Below, piece by piece: positions 44,293 through 53,601 of a stretch of 64,000 nucleotides of DNA; positions within the stretch are counted from its first letter, which is position 1, and the number at the start of each line of letters is the position of its first letter. Below the pieces are notes generated by a model that saw only the letters and a program-made list of their open reading frames with translations, searched no databases and had not been told where the DNA came from. The DNA is from Candidatus Thalassarchaeaceae archaeon (GTDB taxonomy: Archaea > Thermoplasmatota > Poseidoniia > Poseidoniales > Thalassarchaeaceae): positions 103,552 through 167,551 of the forward strand of contig CALSZZ010000003.1 of NCBI GenBank assembly GCA_943841885.1, read 5' to 3'. A program made the position numbers and the translations under genes.

Positions 44293-46599
44293 TTAGTCAC
44301 TGGATTTACTAATAGTTATTATTACCGATTTACTAGTAGGAGTATTGCTTCTATCTGCTACGCTATCTAGTGGTATCAATGAATTTGACTCAGGAAAATA
44401 AGTCGCAATATTATTTTTTGGAATGTCATATGGAATAACAAACCATTTATGTGAAATCCTTTTTTCACCCTGGAAATGGGAAGTGAGATCTACTAATTGA
44501 AATTTTTTAAGATTATTATCTTTAATATCGTCTGGATTCATAAATACTATTCTTCTCCCATTTGAAATACCTCTATATCTATCATTTAAACCATAAATTG
44601 TGGTATTATATTGGTCATGTGATCGAATTGTCATCATTAAAAATTGATTTAATTTTGCCTTTTTACTAGAAATATTGTGCTTAACAAACTCAGCTTTCCC
44701 TGATTTAGTATTAAAAGTCAGATTATCTCTAGGAGAATTTGGTAAGTAAAAACCTCCTTTAATTCTTAACTTACTGTTGTAATTATCAAAACCACTAATA
44801 CAAGAACTAATTAGATTTCTAATATTATCATAGTTCTCAGATAAATTACGCCATTGTACTTCATTACGAGAGATTTTAGACTCTAAAGATAATGCAATGC
44901 CCGCCACAATGGCAGTTTCTGATTTTAAGTTATCACTAATAGGTTTAGAACTGCCTTGTGATGAATGAACAACACCCATAGAATTTTCTACTGAAACAAT
45001 CTGTCTCCCTTGAGAAGTAGTGTCTATTTCTGTCCTGCCCAAACAAGGCAATATCAATGCTTTTTTTCCGGTAACAAGATGAGAACGATTAGGTTTTGTT
45101 GATATTTGAACAGTTAAATTACAGTTTTTAAGTCCACTTGCTGTTTTTTTAGTATCAGACATTGCAGATAAAAAATTTCCTCCCATTGATAAAAAAACTG
45201 TATTAAAATTTTTCATTAATTTTACTGCTTCTACAGTATCTACGCCATGTTCAATGGGTACATCTATTCCTGTGTTATTCGCTAAAGCAGATAAAAAATT
45301 AGAACTAGGTTTATGATTTATCCCAACTGTTCTATCTCCTTGAACATTTGAATGACCTCTTACGGGACAGATTCCAGCACCTGGGCGACCTATATGGCCA
45401 CCTAATAACTGAAAATTTACAATTTCTTGAATTGTCGCAACAGAATTTTTATGTTGTGTAATGCCCATTGCCCAACAAACTATAGTAGATGTCGACTTGG
45501 ATATTATTTCACCTAATCTTTTGATATCATTAGTATTAACTCCCGAATGAAAAGAAATTTCTTCCCAATCGGTATTATTGACTTCATCCAAATATTCATT
45601 AAATCCGTTTGTATATTTTTTTATAAAATCTATATCATAATTTTCAGATTCAATGATTACTTTTGAAAAACCTCTGAATAATGCCATATCCCCATTGATA
45701 TTTACTGAAATATGTTCATCAGAAATTTTAACTCCTTTGCCCAATAAATCTAACGGTTTTTGAGGGTGCTTAAATCTTATCATACCCGTTTCTTTTAATG
45801 GATTAATACTTATAACTGAAGCGCCAGATTTCTTTGCATCACTCAATGCTGAGAGCATTCGAGGATGGTTGGTTCCGGGATTTTGGCCTATTACTATTAT
45901 TAAATCTGCCTTATTAAAGTCATCCAATTTGACCGTTCCTTTTCCTATACCTATTGATTCTGTTAGTGCTACGCCCGAAGATTCATGACACATATTCGAA
46001 CAATCTGGTAGGTTATTAGTACCAAACCATCTAGCGAGTAACTGCCATAAAAACGCTGCTTCATTACTAGTTCTACCAGATGTATAAAAAATTGATTTAT
46101 TTACATCTTTTAAGCTAGCTAGTTCGGTGGCAATAATATCAAAAGCCTCATCCCAACTTATTTTAGTATAGTGCATACTATCGGGCATCAAGACCATAGG
46201 ATCTGTTATTCTACCTTGTTTATTTAACCAATTATCTGATTTTAGAGATAATTCTTTCACAGACCAATTTGACCAAAAATTTGGATCTGCTTTATTTTTA
46301 GTTCTTTCATCGGCAACAGCTTTAGCTCCATTCTCACAAAATTCAAATCTAGAACGATGATCATCTGGATCGGGCCATGCGCAACCAGGGCAATCAAATC
46401 CTTGAAATCTATTTACTTTAGATAGATTGTAAATTGAGGAACTAAGATTATTACTAACACTGTGGGAAAACGATGCTAATACTCCTGGAATTCCAGCAGC
46501 TATTGACTTAGGTTTAGTCAACTTAGGAGGATTTTTTTCCAAAGGCGTAAGCTCGTTAACAGGGCCCCTCATAGAGCCCGACAGTAATGATGTGTACAT
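44293..46599 (-). CDS. Molybdopterin oxidoreductase, YdeP/FdhF-like alpha subunit
   Basis: A 768-residue molybdenum enzyme of the formate-dehydrogenase-like YdeP group. Seen: FDCPGCAWPDPDDHRS near residue 69, FCENGAKAVADE near residue 87, YTSGRTSNEAAFLWQLLAR near residue 159, NMCHESSGVAL near residue 191 and VIGQNPGTNHPRM near residue 221. The C-terminal MGD-binding part contains MTIRSHDQYNTTIYG. An alternative start is ATG at 46572, with a TATA-like CTATAAAAG near 46610-46618. The fdhD gene directly upstream supplies sulfur for such enzymes. The actual substrate is unknown. Confidence 0.85.
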   Translation of the reverse strand: MYTSLLSGSMRGPVNELTPLEKNPPKLTKPKSIAAGIPGVLASFSHSVSNNLSSSIYNLSKVNRFQGFDCPGCAWPDPDDHRSRFEFCENGAKAVADERTKNKADPNFWSNWSVKELSLKSDNWLNKQGRITDPMVLMPDSMHYTKISWDEAFDIIATELASLKDVNKSIFYTSGRTSNEAAFLWQLLARWFGTNNLPDCSNMCHESSGVALTESIGIGKGTVKLDDFNKADLIIVIGQNPGTNHPRMLSALSDAKKSGASVISINPLKETGMIRFKHPQKPLDLLGKGVKISDEHISVNINGDMALFRGFSKVIIESENYDIDFIKKYTNGFNEYLDEVNNTDWEEISFHSGVNTNDIKRLGEIISKSTSTIVCWAMGITQHKNSVATIQEIVNFQLLGGHIGRPGAGICPVRGHSNVQGDRTVGINHKPSSNFLSALANNTGIDVPIEHGVDTVEAVKLMKNFNTVFLSMGGNFLSAMSDTKKTASGLKNCNLTVQISTKPNRSHLVTGKKALILPCLGRTEIDTTSQGRQIVSVENSMGVVHSSQGSSKPISDNLKSETAIVAGIALSLESKISRNEVQWRNLSENYDNIRNLISSCISGFDNYNSKLRIKGGFYLPNSPRDNLTFNTKSGKAEFVKHNISSKKAKLNQFLMMTIRSHDQYNTTIYGLNDRYRGISNGRRIVFMNPDDIKDNNLKKFQLVDLTSHFQGEKRISHKWFVIPYDIPKNNIATYFPESNSLIPLDSVADRSNTPTSKSVIITISKSSD

Positions 46600-46625
46600 C
46601 AGGTCTTTTATAGAAATGGATAAAA

Positions 46626-47426
46626 TTATCGAATTCTCTTAGGACCTGAGAAAATTGTTATTTTATTTTTCTTAGCAAATCCAATTAACGTCATTCCGTG
46701 CTCTGTGGCCAAATCAATGGCTAAACTACTTGGTGCACCAATGGCAATCATTATTGGGAAGCCAGCCCTTAATGATTTCTGAACTAATTCAAATGACGCT
46801 CTTCCAGAGATAACTACAATTTCTTCTTTAATTGGTAAATTATCATTTTTTAATGCATCTCCAATTAATTTATCCATAGCATTATGTCTTCCTATATCTT
46901 CTGCAATTGAGATTAGTGAACCCGATATATCAACTCTAGCACATGCATGTGTTCCGCCGGTAGAAGAAAAAAGGTTTTGTCCATTTTGAAGAGCTGATAA
47001 CGCATTAGCAATAATATTTAGATTTATATGAATACTATCTGATAATTCAGGACCATGTAGGTGAATTAAATTAGATATAGATTCTTTACCACATATACCA
47101 CAAGAAGATGTCATAGTTAATTTTCTATTATGATCTTGAGGATTAAATTGGACATTTTTAGACAATATTACTTTATTATTATCGATATTATCAATAATTT
47201 CAATTATATCAGACTTTGAAGAGATAATTCCCTCGCTGTACAACAATCCTTTTATCAGATCTGAATCGTTACCAGGAGTTCGCATTAATAAACCAAGTGA
47301 AAAATCTAAATTATCTTTAGCAGAAATTTTTATTGATAATGGAGATTCAACCGATACATAATCTATTTCCCTTTTAATGGAGTCATTTTCGATTCTGATT
47401 ATATCTCTAGATTCAATGCCTACCAT
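46626..47426 (-). CDS. fdhD: Sulfur carrier protein FdhD
   Basis: Transfers sulfur to the molybdenum cofactor of formate-dehydrogenase-like enzymes. The 266-residue protein has MTSSCGICGKES near residue 109, with the conserved CxxC, STGGTHACARVD near residue 153, EDIGRHNAMDKLIG near residue 174 and SGRASFELVQK near residue 202. It lies 26 bases before the molybdoenzyme on the same strand, so the pair is a functional unit. Confidence 0.94.
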   Translation of the reverse strand: MVGIESRDIIRIENDSIKREIDYVSVESPLSIKISAKDNLDFSLGLLMRTPGNDSDLIKGLLYSEGIISSKSDIIEIIDNIDNNKVILSKNVQFNPQDHNRKLTMTSSCGICGKESISNLIHLHGPELSDSIHINLNIIANALSALQNGQNLFSSTGGTHACARVDISGSLISIAEDIGRHNAMDKLIGDALKNDNLPIKEEIVVISGRASFELVQKSLRAGFPIMIAIGAPSSLAIDLATEHGMTLIGFAKKNKITIFSGPKRIR

Positions 47427-47516
47427 GTTACCTCGCAGAGGGTTTTACGTTATGATTAATCGGTTGAAGAAGTAACTCACACAATTGTTCAAATAACCCA
47501 TCCACTACAGCCATAT

Positions 47517-47903
47517 ATGGGTCTGTTAGATAGTTCGGGTTTTTCATTACCAGTTTTCTCAGAAGTTAATGTAGTAGATGTTAAAATTAATGTTACTGAG
47601 TCGGCTCAGTTAGCTATGAGGAAATCAATGGAGGGGGATGAAAATACTCATGTATTGATAATAAGTGCTGAAGCTGGAGGGTGTTCAGGATATTTGTATG
47701 ATATGAAAATTACAGAAGATCCCAGTGATGATAATTTTCAAAGAATAAATGTTGGAGATGTTAGTATACTGATTCATAATAAAGATAGTACATTGTTAAA
47801 TGGAATAAAGTTAGATTACAAGGACACCCTCATGGGGGGTGGTTTCCAAATAGAAAATCCTAGTGCTGATAGAGAATGTGGTTGCGGACAATCATTCGGC
47901 TAA
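47517..47903 (+). CDS. IscA/HesB-type iron-sulfur assembly protein
   Basis: A-type carrier that delivers iron-sulfur clusters. The 128-residue protein shows the three conserved cysteines: one in AEAGGCSGYLYDM near residue 60 and two in the C-terminal ECGCGQSF. IQ-like LMGGGFQIENPSA near residue 106 fits too. An extra 20 residues precede the domain. The gene is followed 14 bases later by a YgfZ-like gene, another protein tied to iron-sulfur enzymes. Confidence 0.9.
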   Translation: MGLLDSSGFSLPVFSEVNVVDVKINVTESAQLAMRKSMEGDENTHVLIISAEAGGCSGYLYDMKITEDPSDDNFQRINVGDVSILIHNKDSTLLNGIKLDYKDTLMGGGFQIENPSADRECGCGQSFG

Positions 47904-47917
47904 GGTGTTGAAAATTC

Positions 47918-48853
47918 TTGATTGATTTATATCCAAATAATTTTTTCTATGAAGTAAAATCTAGTTTTACTATTATTCGAGGGAAAGATGCAATTAAGCA
48001 TCTGGAAAGAGTACTAACTACTAAGATTAAGAATATTTCCTATGGAAGTAAACATGAGTCACTTTTGTGTGATTTGAACGGAAGAATTATTGATTATTTA
48101 ACCGCATATATGATTAAAAATGAATTATTAGTGGTTAGTACTTCCATAAAGGGAGATGAAGTAAGAAGAATATTATCAACAGGAATACCTTGGAATGAAG
48201 ATACAATAGTATTAAATGCAGATGAAAGTATAAGAAAAATTATAATTTCAGATGAAAAAATAGATAAAATTTTTGCAAAAGAAAAAGATTCTATACTGGA
48301 ATTAAATGATTATGAGTGGTTAGAAAGTGGAGATAATATTATTTCTAGGAACAATAGACATAATATTTCATCCTTAGAAATTTTAATGCCTAAAAATGAT
48401 ATGTACGTTATCAAAGAAAAATTAATAGAAAATGAATTTAAGATGATAAAAGATAATGAATGGAATAAATATAGAATATATGTTGGAATTATCAATTTTA
48501 AAGAAATAGAGCATAGAATACCATTCGACGTAGGGATGAAAGAATTAGTTAAGATGGATAAAGGATGTTATCCGGGGCAAGAAATACACGCCCGATTAGA
48601 AAGTCGAGGTAAAATAAGAAAGACATTAGTAAAGTTGAGTTGTGAAAAATTTCTTAGGGAAGATGAATATAAAATTGAAAATGGTGGAAAAATAGTAATA
48701 ACAACTGCATATGATGGAGGGCAAAGTAAATCTAAATTCTTTGGAATTATACCGATTAAATATCTTGAATTAGGTAAAATAGAATTAAATAATGGAATTA
48801 TATTAGCAATAGAAGACGTCGTTAGTTTTCAGTCTCTAAATTCTCACCACTAG
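47918..48853 (+). CDS. YgfZ/GcvT-like folate-binding protein
   Basis: The 311-residue protein resembles the T-protein family. Its key YgfZ signature is DKGCYPGQEIHARLESRGKI near residue 213 (K-G-C-[FY]-x-G-Q-E). Known YgfZ proteins support certain iron-sulfur enzymes in a folate-dependent way. The paired IscA-like gene agrees with this. Start is TTG at 47918 with AAGGTG nearby. The last 32 bases overlap the convergent membrane-protein gene. Confidence 0.82.
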   Translation: MIDLYPNNFFYEVKSSFTIIRGKDAIKHLERVLTTKIKNISYGSKHESLLCDLNGRIIDYLTAYMIKNELLVVSTSIKGDEVRRILSTGIPWNEDTIVLNADESIRKIIISDEKIDKIFAKEKDSILELNDYEWLESGDNIISRNNRHNISSLEILMPKNDMYVIKEKLIENEFKMIKDNEWNKYRIYVGIINFKEIEHRIPFDVGMKELVKMDKGCYPGQEIHARLESRGKIRKTLVKLSCEKFLREDEYKIENGGKIVITTAYDGGQSKSKFFGIIPIKYLELGKIELNNGIILAIEDVVSFQSLNSHH

Positions 48854-49913
48854 ATATCCATTCAGATAGAGGCATGACTGGAGACAGGTGCAATGAACCT
48901 TTATCTCTGGTAAATAAATATAATGTTGGTTTGAAGATATCAATCATTTGTTTTTGGAATGAATTCCTTACAGATAATCCCCTTAACCTGAAAAATATTA
49001 ATTCAACCGTTATACCTATTATGGTAGCCGTATAAAGTACAAGTAGAACACTTATAGAGAATGCGACAGGATCGACTAAAGATTGATCTGTTCTTATCTG
49101 ACCTCCGTACATCAATTGCCTTGATAATAAAAATAGTAATCCAACTCCAACCCAGGGGCCTAGTGCATTTTCAACAAAGGTATCCATAGGAATAAGCCTA
49201 CGGTTAGTTGGATCTGCAAAAACCAATGAGCTTGCTGTGGCGGCTCTAATAACTGAAATAAATGAAACTAAGAAAATATAAACTATTGCGCTAACTAACA
49301 TAATATTTTTTGCACTAATAGGCATGTATGATATAATCAAATAAGTGAATAATCCCAAAAAAACTGTAATTGGCATCCTATGTATTGAGGCTAAAACTCT
49401 GTCCAATTCTTTGGCACCATCGTCCAATCTAGGTATCCCTATTATTTCCCAACGTGTTAATTTTTGAATAAGTCTGGCAACCATAGATAATAATGATTTT
49501 TCAATTAGTAACCATTCTATTAATCTTAAAACAGGCATCATCGGTAATGTTATTATAGCCGCAAATAATCCTACTAATGGCCAAACTATTAGACTGGGGA
49601 AAAGTAAAAAATGAGACAATCTAAGAGGGTGCAAAAGATCAGATTCTATACGTGCTTGTCTATCAGAATTTAAGTGCACTTTACGGGCTTCTGCATCTAA
49701 TTGAGATCTATATTTGCGTATTGGTATTCCTGCATCCAATACCCTTCTTACTTTCTCTCTATAATCTTCTTGTTCAGGTTCCATTCCTACCCACCAGCGC
49801 CATGCAAAAGATACTGGAAGAGCAAGAATTACTGGTCCCAACAGGATGAGTACTGCAGTAAACAGAGTCTCAACTGATTCCGCCATGTGTCTTGCTGAAG
49901 ATGTCATAGTCAA
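48822..49913 (-). CDS. Polytopic membrane protein, unknown function
   Basis: The 363-residue protein has about six or seven hydrophobic segments (near residues 15-38, 102-130, 183-200, 203-225, 250-270 and 285-310). A charged cytoplasmic-looking stretch near residues 45-95 contains REKVRRVLDAGIPIRKYR. The C-terminus is soluble. There are no transporter or enzyme signatures I can name. Confidence 0.65.
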   Translation of the reverse strand: MTMTSSARHMAESVETLFTAVLILLGPVILALPVSFAWRWWVGMEPEQEDYREKVRRVLDAGIPIRKYRSQLDAEARKVHLNSDRQARIESDLLHPLRLSHFLLFPSLIVWPLVGLFAAIITLPMMPVLRLIEWLLIEKSLLSMVARLIQKLTRWEIIGIPRLDDGAKELDRVLASIHRMPITVFLGLFTYLIISYMPISAKNIMLVSAIVYIFLVSFISVIRAATASSLVFADPTNRRLIPMDTFVENALGPWVGVGLLFLLSRQLMYGGQIRTDQSLVDPVAFSISVLLVLYTATIIGITVELIFFRLRGLSVRNSFQKQMIDIFKPTLYLFTRDKGSLHLSPVMPLSEWISSGENLETEN

Positions 49914-49990
49914 TAATAAAGCGGTTAGAATATGGATTAAATGGATGATTATAGATAAACTTCATTGAATAGACACTGGTGTGAATAATC

Positions 49991-50965
49991 ATGGCTAGAA
50001 TATTAATTAGTGATGGCATGGAAAAAAACGCTATTGAGAAGCTTAAAGAAAATGGCTTTGAAGTTACGGAAAAGCATTATTCACATGAAGAATTATTATC
50101 TGGAATTCTAAATAACTATGATGCGATAGTAGTTAGAAGCGCTACGAAACTAAATGAAGAAGTATTATCAACTATAGAACGTGAAAAAGGTATAAGATTT
50201 ATTGGTAGAGCAGGTGTTGGGATAGATAATATATCTCTTGAAGGAGCCTCTAAAAGAGGTATAATAGTATGTAATACCCCCAAATCATCCACACAAAGTG
50301 TTGTCGAATTAACCATAGGGCACCTAATCACATCTACGAGACATATTGCTACAGGAGATAGAAAGTTAAGAGAAAATAATTGGGCAAAGAAAGAATTAAG
50401 GGGTACCGAATTATCTGGAAAAAATTTGGGATTAATAGGTTATGGTAGAATAGCAAGATCCATTAGCGTAGTTGCAAAGGCATTAGGTATGAATATTCAT
50501 TGTTATGATCCTTATATATCTAGGGAAATTACAAATGAGGATGATTGTATTGTTCACAATAATATTGATGATGTATTTAAAAATTGTACTCACATATCCG
50601 TACATTGCAATCTTAACGAGGAAACATATCATTTAGTCAATGAAGAAAGAATAGAAATGATGCCCGAATATGGCTCAGATGGAATAAAATGTGGAAGACA
50701 TGTAGTAAACTGTGCCAGAGGAGGAATTGTTGATGAAAAGTCAATTTTTACAACTCTAGAAAATGGAGTTTTATCTTCTGCAGCACTCGATGTTTTTGAA
50801 AAAGAACCATTGAATTTAAGTCCATTACTATCGCAGGAAAACTTCCATGGCACCCCTCATATAGGAGCATCGACTATAGAAGCACAAAGTAGAATTGGTG
50901 AGGAAATGGTAATTTTGTTAAAAGATTTTTTTGATGGTGAGAAGCCTCACTCTACAATTAACTAA
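49991..50965 (+). CDS. serA: D-3-phosphoglycerate dehydrogenase-like 2-hydroxyacid dehydrogenase
   Basis: Likely makes 3-phosphohydroxypyruvate for serine synthesis. The 324-residue protein has GRAGVGIDNI near residue 74 and NLGLIGYGRIARSISVVAKA near residue 143 (NAD-binding). VNCARGGIVDEKSI near residue 238 carries the catalytic arginine, and TPHIGASTIEAQSRIG near residue 290 the histidine. It lacks the C-terminal ACT regulatory domain of long SerA. Other hydroxyacids remain possible substrates. Confidence 0.83.
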   Translation: MARILISDGMEKNAIEKLKENGFEVTEKHYSHEELLSGILNNYDAIVVRSATKLNEEVLSTIEREKGIRFIGRAGVGIDNISLEGASKRGIIVCNTPKSSTQSVVELTIGHLITSTRHIATGDRKLRENNWAKKELRGTELSGKNLGLIGYGRIARSISVVAKALGMNIHCYDPYISREITNEDDCIVHNNIDDVFKNCTHISVHCNLNEETYHLVNEERIEMMPEYGSDGIKCGRHVVNCARGGIVDEKSIFTTLENGVLSSAALDVFEKEPLNLSPLLSQENFHGTPHIGASTIEAQSRIGEEMVILLKDFFDGEKPHSTIN

Positions 50966-50966
50966 A

Positions 50967-53446
50967 TCATTTCAGATTATGCATCCTAACTAAAGCAGCA
51001 GATAATATTTCAAGTTCTTTGGGAATTTCAACATCGGAAATTTCGGATTTTAAGGAAAATCCATTATCTTTCTTTTTCTTCCATACAAAAGAATTGAAAT
51101 CTATTATAAGTTGAGAAAAATTATCTAAATTACTGAAATAACTAGGAATCTTGAGGTTTAATTTGGGATATTTATCTGCCATGACACTACTTTTATCATA
51201 TATCGTTAAAGATATATGATGACAAAAGAATGGGCAAATAGGTGTAAATACAGTAATTATATCCTTCACAATTCTATGCAACGTCCATGAAGCATTTAAG
51301 TCATCAGAATATAATCTAGTTTTGGCCATCTCCAACCAATGGCTTGGAAATATCCCAGTTGTAAAATTCTTAATTGACTGTGCGGCAGTATATATATCGA
51401 TATCTATCCAAGATTTATGAATACTCTCCATATTTTTAATGTGTTCAGATAAAAATCCAAATGTCTTCAGCAGGTAAATCTACAGGCTGAGTATCTAGAT
51501 TAGTTGGTACTTCAAATTGGCTAGCAAATCTAGCAACGTTAAATATTTTAGTTAAAACTCCAAAATATTTTGACTCGATTTCTTCGGGGTTGATATGGAA
51601 GTCATCTCCTACCTGAGCATCACAGGCTTTCCAAAGACGGAAACATTCACTTCCAATTTTATTGGCTTTGAGATTTACTTGCTTGCCGTCTGAACCTTTG
51701 ATCTTCCATGACCCAGTCCTTCCACCTGCACCACATTCTAATACTGAATTAGCATCAATACCGTTACCAAGAGACTTAGACATTTTTACGCCCCCATGGA
51801 TCCATTCCTAGTCCATCTATCCATATATTAGCAAAACCAGGTTTATCCAATAAAAGAGTACTTTTTAGCAATGTGTAGTATAGCCATGTTCTGACAATTT
51901 CCTTGCCTTGAGGACGTAAAGCAGTAGGGAAAGCTCTATTGAATAATTCTTCATCCTTACCGTATCCCGATACAAATAAGTTAGAATTAGAAGAATCCAT
52001 CCAAGTATCAAACACTTTCTCTTCACCAGTTAGTATCCCTAACTCGTCAGAGAGTTCATCATAACTTCCTAACTTTGTCCTAGTTACACGGTCTAATACT
52101 TCTGAACCAGAAGGTGGAGAATCTCTCCAAGGTTGCACATACCCTCCTGAAGGTGGTACGACGACCTTATTTCCATCTTCACTATACCAAATTGGAACTT
52201 CTGTGTGGTACCAACGCCTTCTGGAAATCGGCCAATCAATGGATATATTTTGCATCCAATCATCAAGGAATTGCTTGTTTCTAGGGGGTATGAAGTTAAT
52301 TTCAGAAATTAGTTCGTTCATACGTTCTAACGTATGTGTTTGTCGAACATACCACTCTTTAAGCAATATTATTTCCACAGGATTATTCCCTCTTTCACTA
52401 ACAGGAATTTCTTGTTCATGATCAATTATAGAAGATAAGACACCGCTATCATCAAGAATTTCAATTGCTCTTTTCCTAGCATCTAACACTGTGAGCCCAG
52501 AAAGAGGACCGGATATATCAGTCATCTCACCTTTGAGATTAATTGCAACAAATGGCTCAAGACCAAACTCTCTGAAGACTGAAACATCATTCTGGTCGCC
52601 AAATGAACATACCATCAAAACTCCTGAACCAAAATCCATTTTCACAGAATGATGGGAAGAAACAAGAACTTTCTTAGTTCGTCCATTTACAGGAAGAGGT
52701 AAAATTAATTCTTTACCAACTAAATGTGCATATCGGCTATCCTCGGGATGTACCAATACTATACCACATGCACAAATTAATTCTGGACGGGTTGTCGTGA
52801 TTACTACTTCCTCTCCCTCTTCAGTTTTCCAAAGAATATCACAAAGTTTAGTTCGGCGAGATATTCTTTGCACTTCGGCATCGGCAATTGTAGTGCCTTC
52901 GACGGGGTCGTAAATATTAGGGCGTAAATCTTCAATAATATTCCCCTGCTTAAATAAATCTACAAATATTGATTGGGTAACACCCCTGTATTCAGGAGAA
53001 TCGGTAAGATATTCAGACTCGAAAGAACATGACAAACCTACTCGGCAAGCGGTCTCCCTCATTGCTTGAGTATATTCTTCAATAGTTTCTTTACATAAAT
53101 CAATGAATTCTCCCCTTTCAAAGGTTCTCATTTTCTTCCCTGTTTTTTTCTCAACAGTGAATTCAATGTTTATTCCATTACGATCTACTCCCCATGGAAA
53201 ATATACCTCTTTCCCTAATAATCTCTGACTGCGGGCAATCACATCTATCATGCTATATTGTGCCACTGCACCGATATGCCATGTCCCACTAGGATATGGA
53301 GGCGGAGTATCTATCACAAAAATTTCTTTTTCTGAATTTGGATTGAATGAATAGCGTGAACTATAAGATTCGCCATAGTGCTCCTCTTGTATGCGTTTTT
53401 CAAGGTCTATTGACCATCTTTTATCCGTTATTTTCGGCTTACCCAT
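50967..53446 (-). CDS. valS: Valyl-tRNA synthetase with two single-base frameshifts
   Basis: A class I synthetase that charges tRNA-Val. Restored length is about 825 residues. Seen: PYPSGTWHIGAVAQYSMID (HIGH motif) near residue 50, FGVDRNG-like WGVDRNGINIE, TTTRPELI in the editing domain and MSKSLGNG (the KMSKS site). The frame breaks at a run of five As on the coding strand (forward 51783-51787), where one fewer A gives GRKMSKS. It breaks again at a run of five Ts (51451-51455 on the forward strand), where one fewer T gives DIWILSEHIK. Since valS is essential, sequence error is the simplest explanation. ATG at 53446 is preferred after AGGTGTG. Confidence 0.85.
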
Positions 53447-53601
53447 GACAATCACACCTGAGCGGTATATACTAACCCCGCAGTAACTTATTCTTGACTA
53501 TTGCCGAGTTAGCAATATGAACGAAATACGGTTTAGAATGAGATGGAGAGCGTTGGGTTGAAGTCCCTTCCTCGACCACGAATACATGAGAGGGTAGTGT
53601 T

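Noticed and set aside
51440..51790. Programmed frameshifting in valS
   Set aside because: Two separate shifts would be needed, each at an ordinary five-base run, and no clear stimulating structure was seen. Sequence error is simpler.
53480..53601. Possible tRNA or small RNA in the gap between valS and the RND gene (GGTTGAAGTCCC-like segment)
   Set aside because: No acceptor or anticodon stem could be paired around it.
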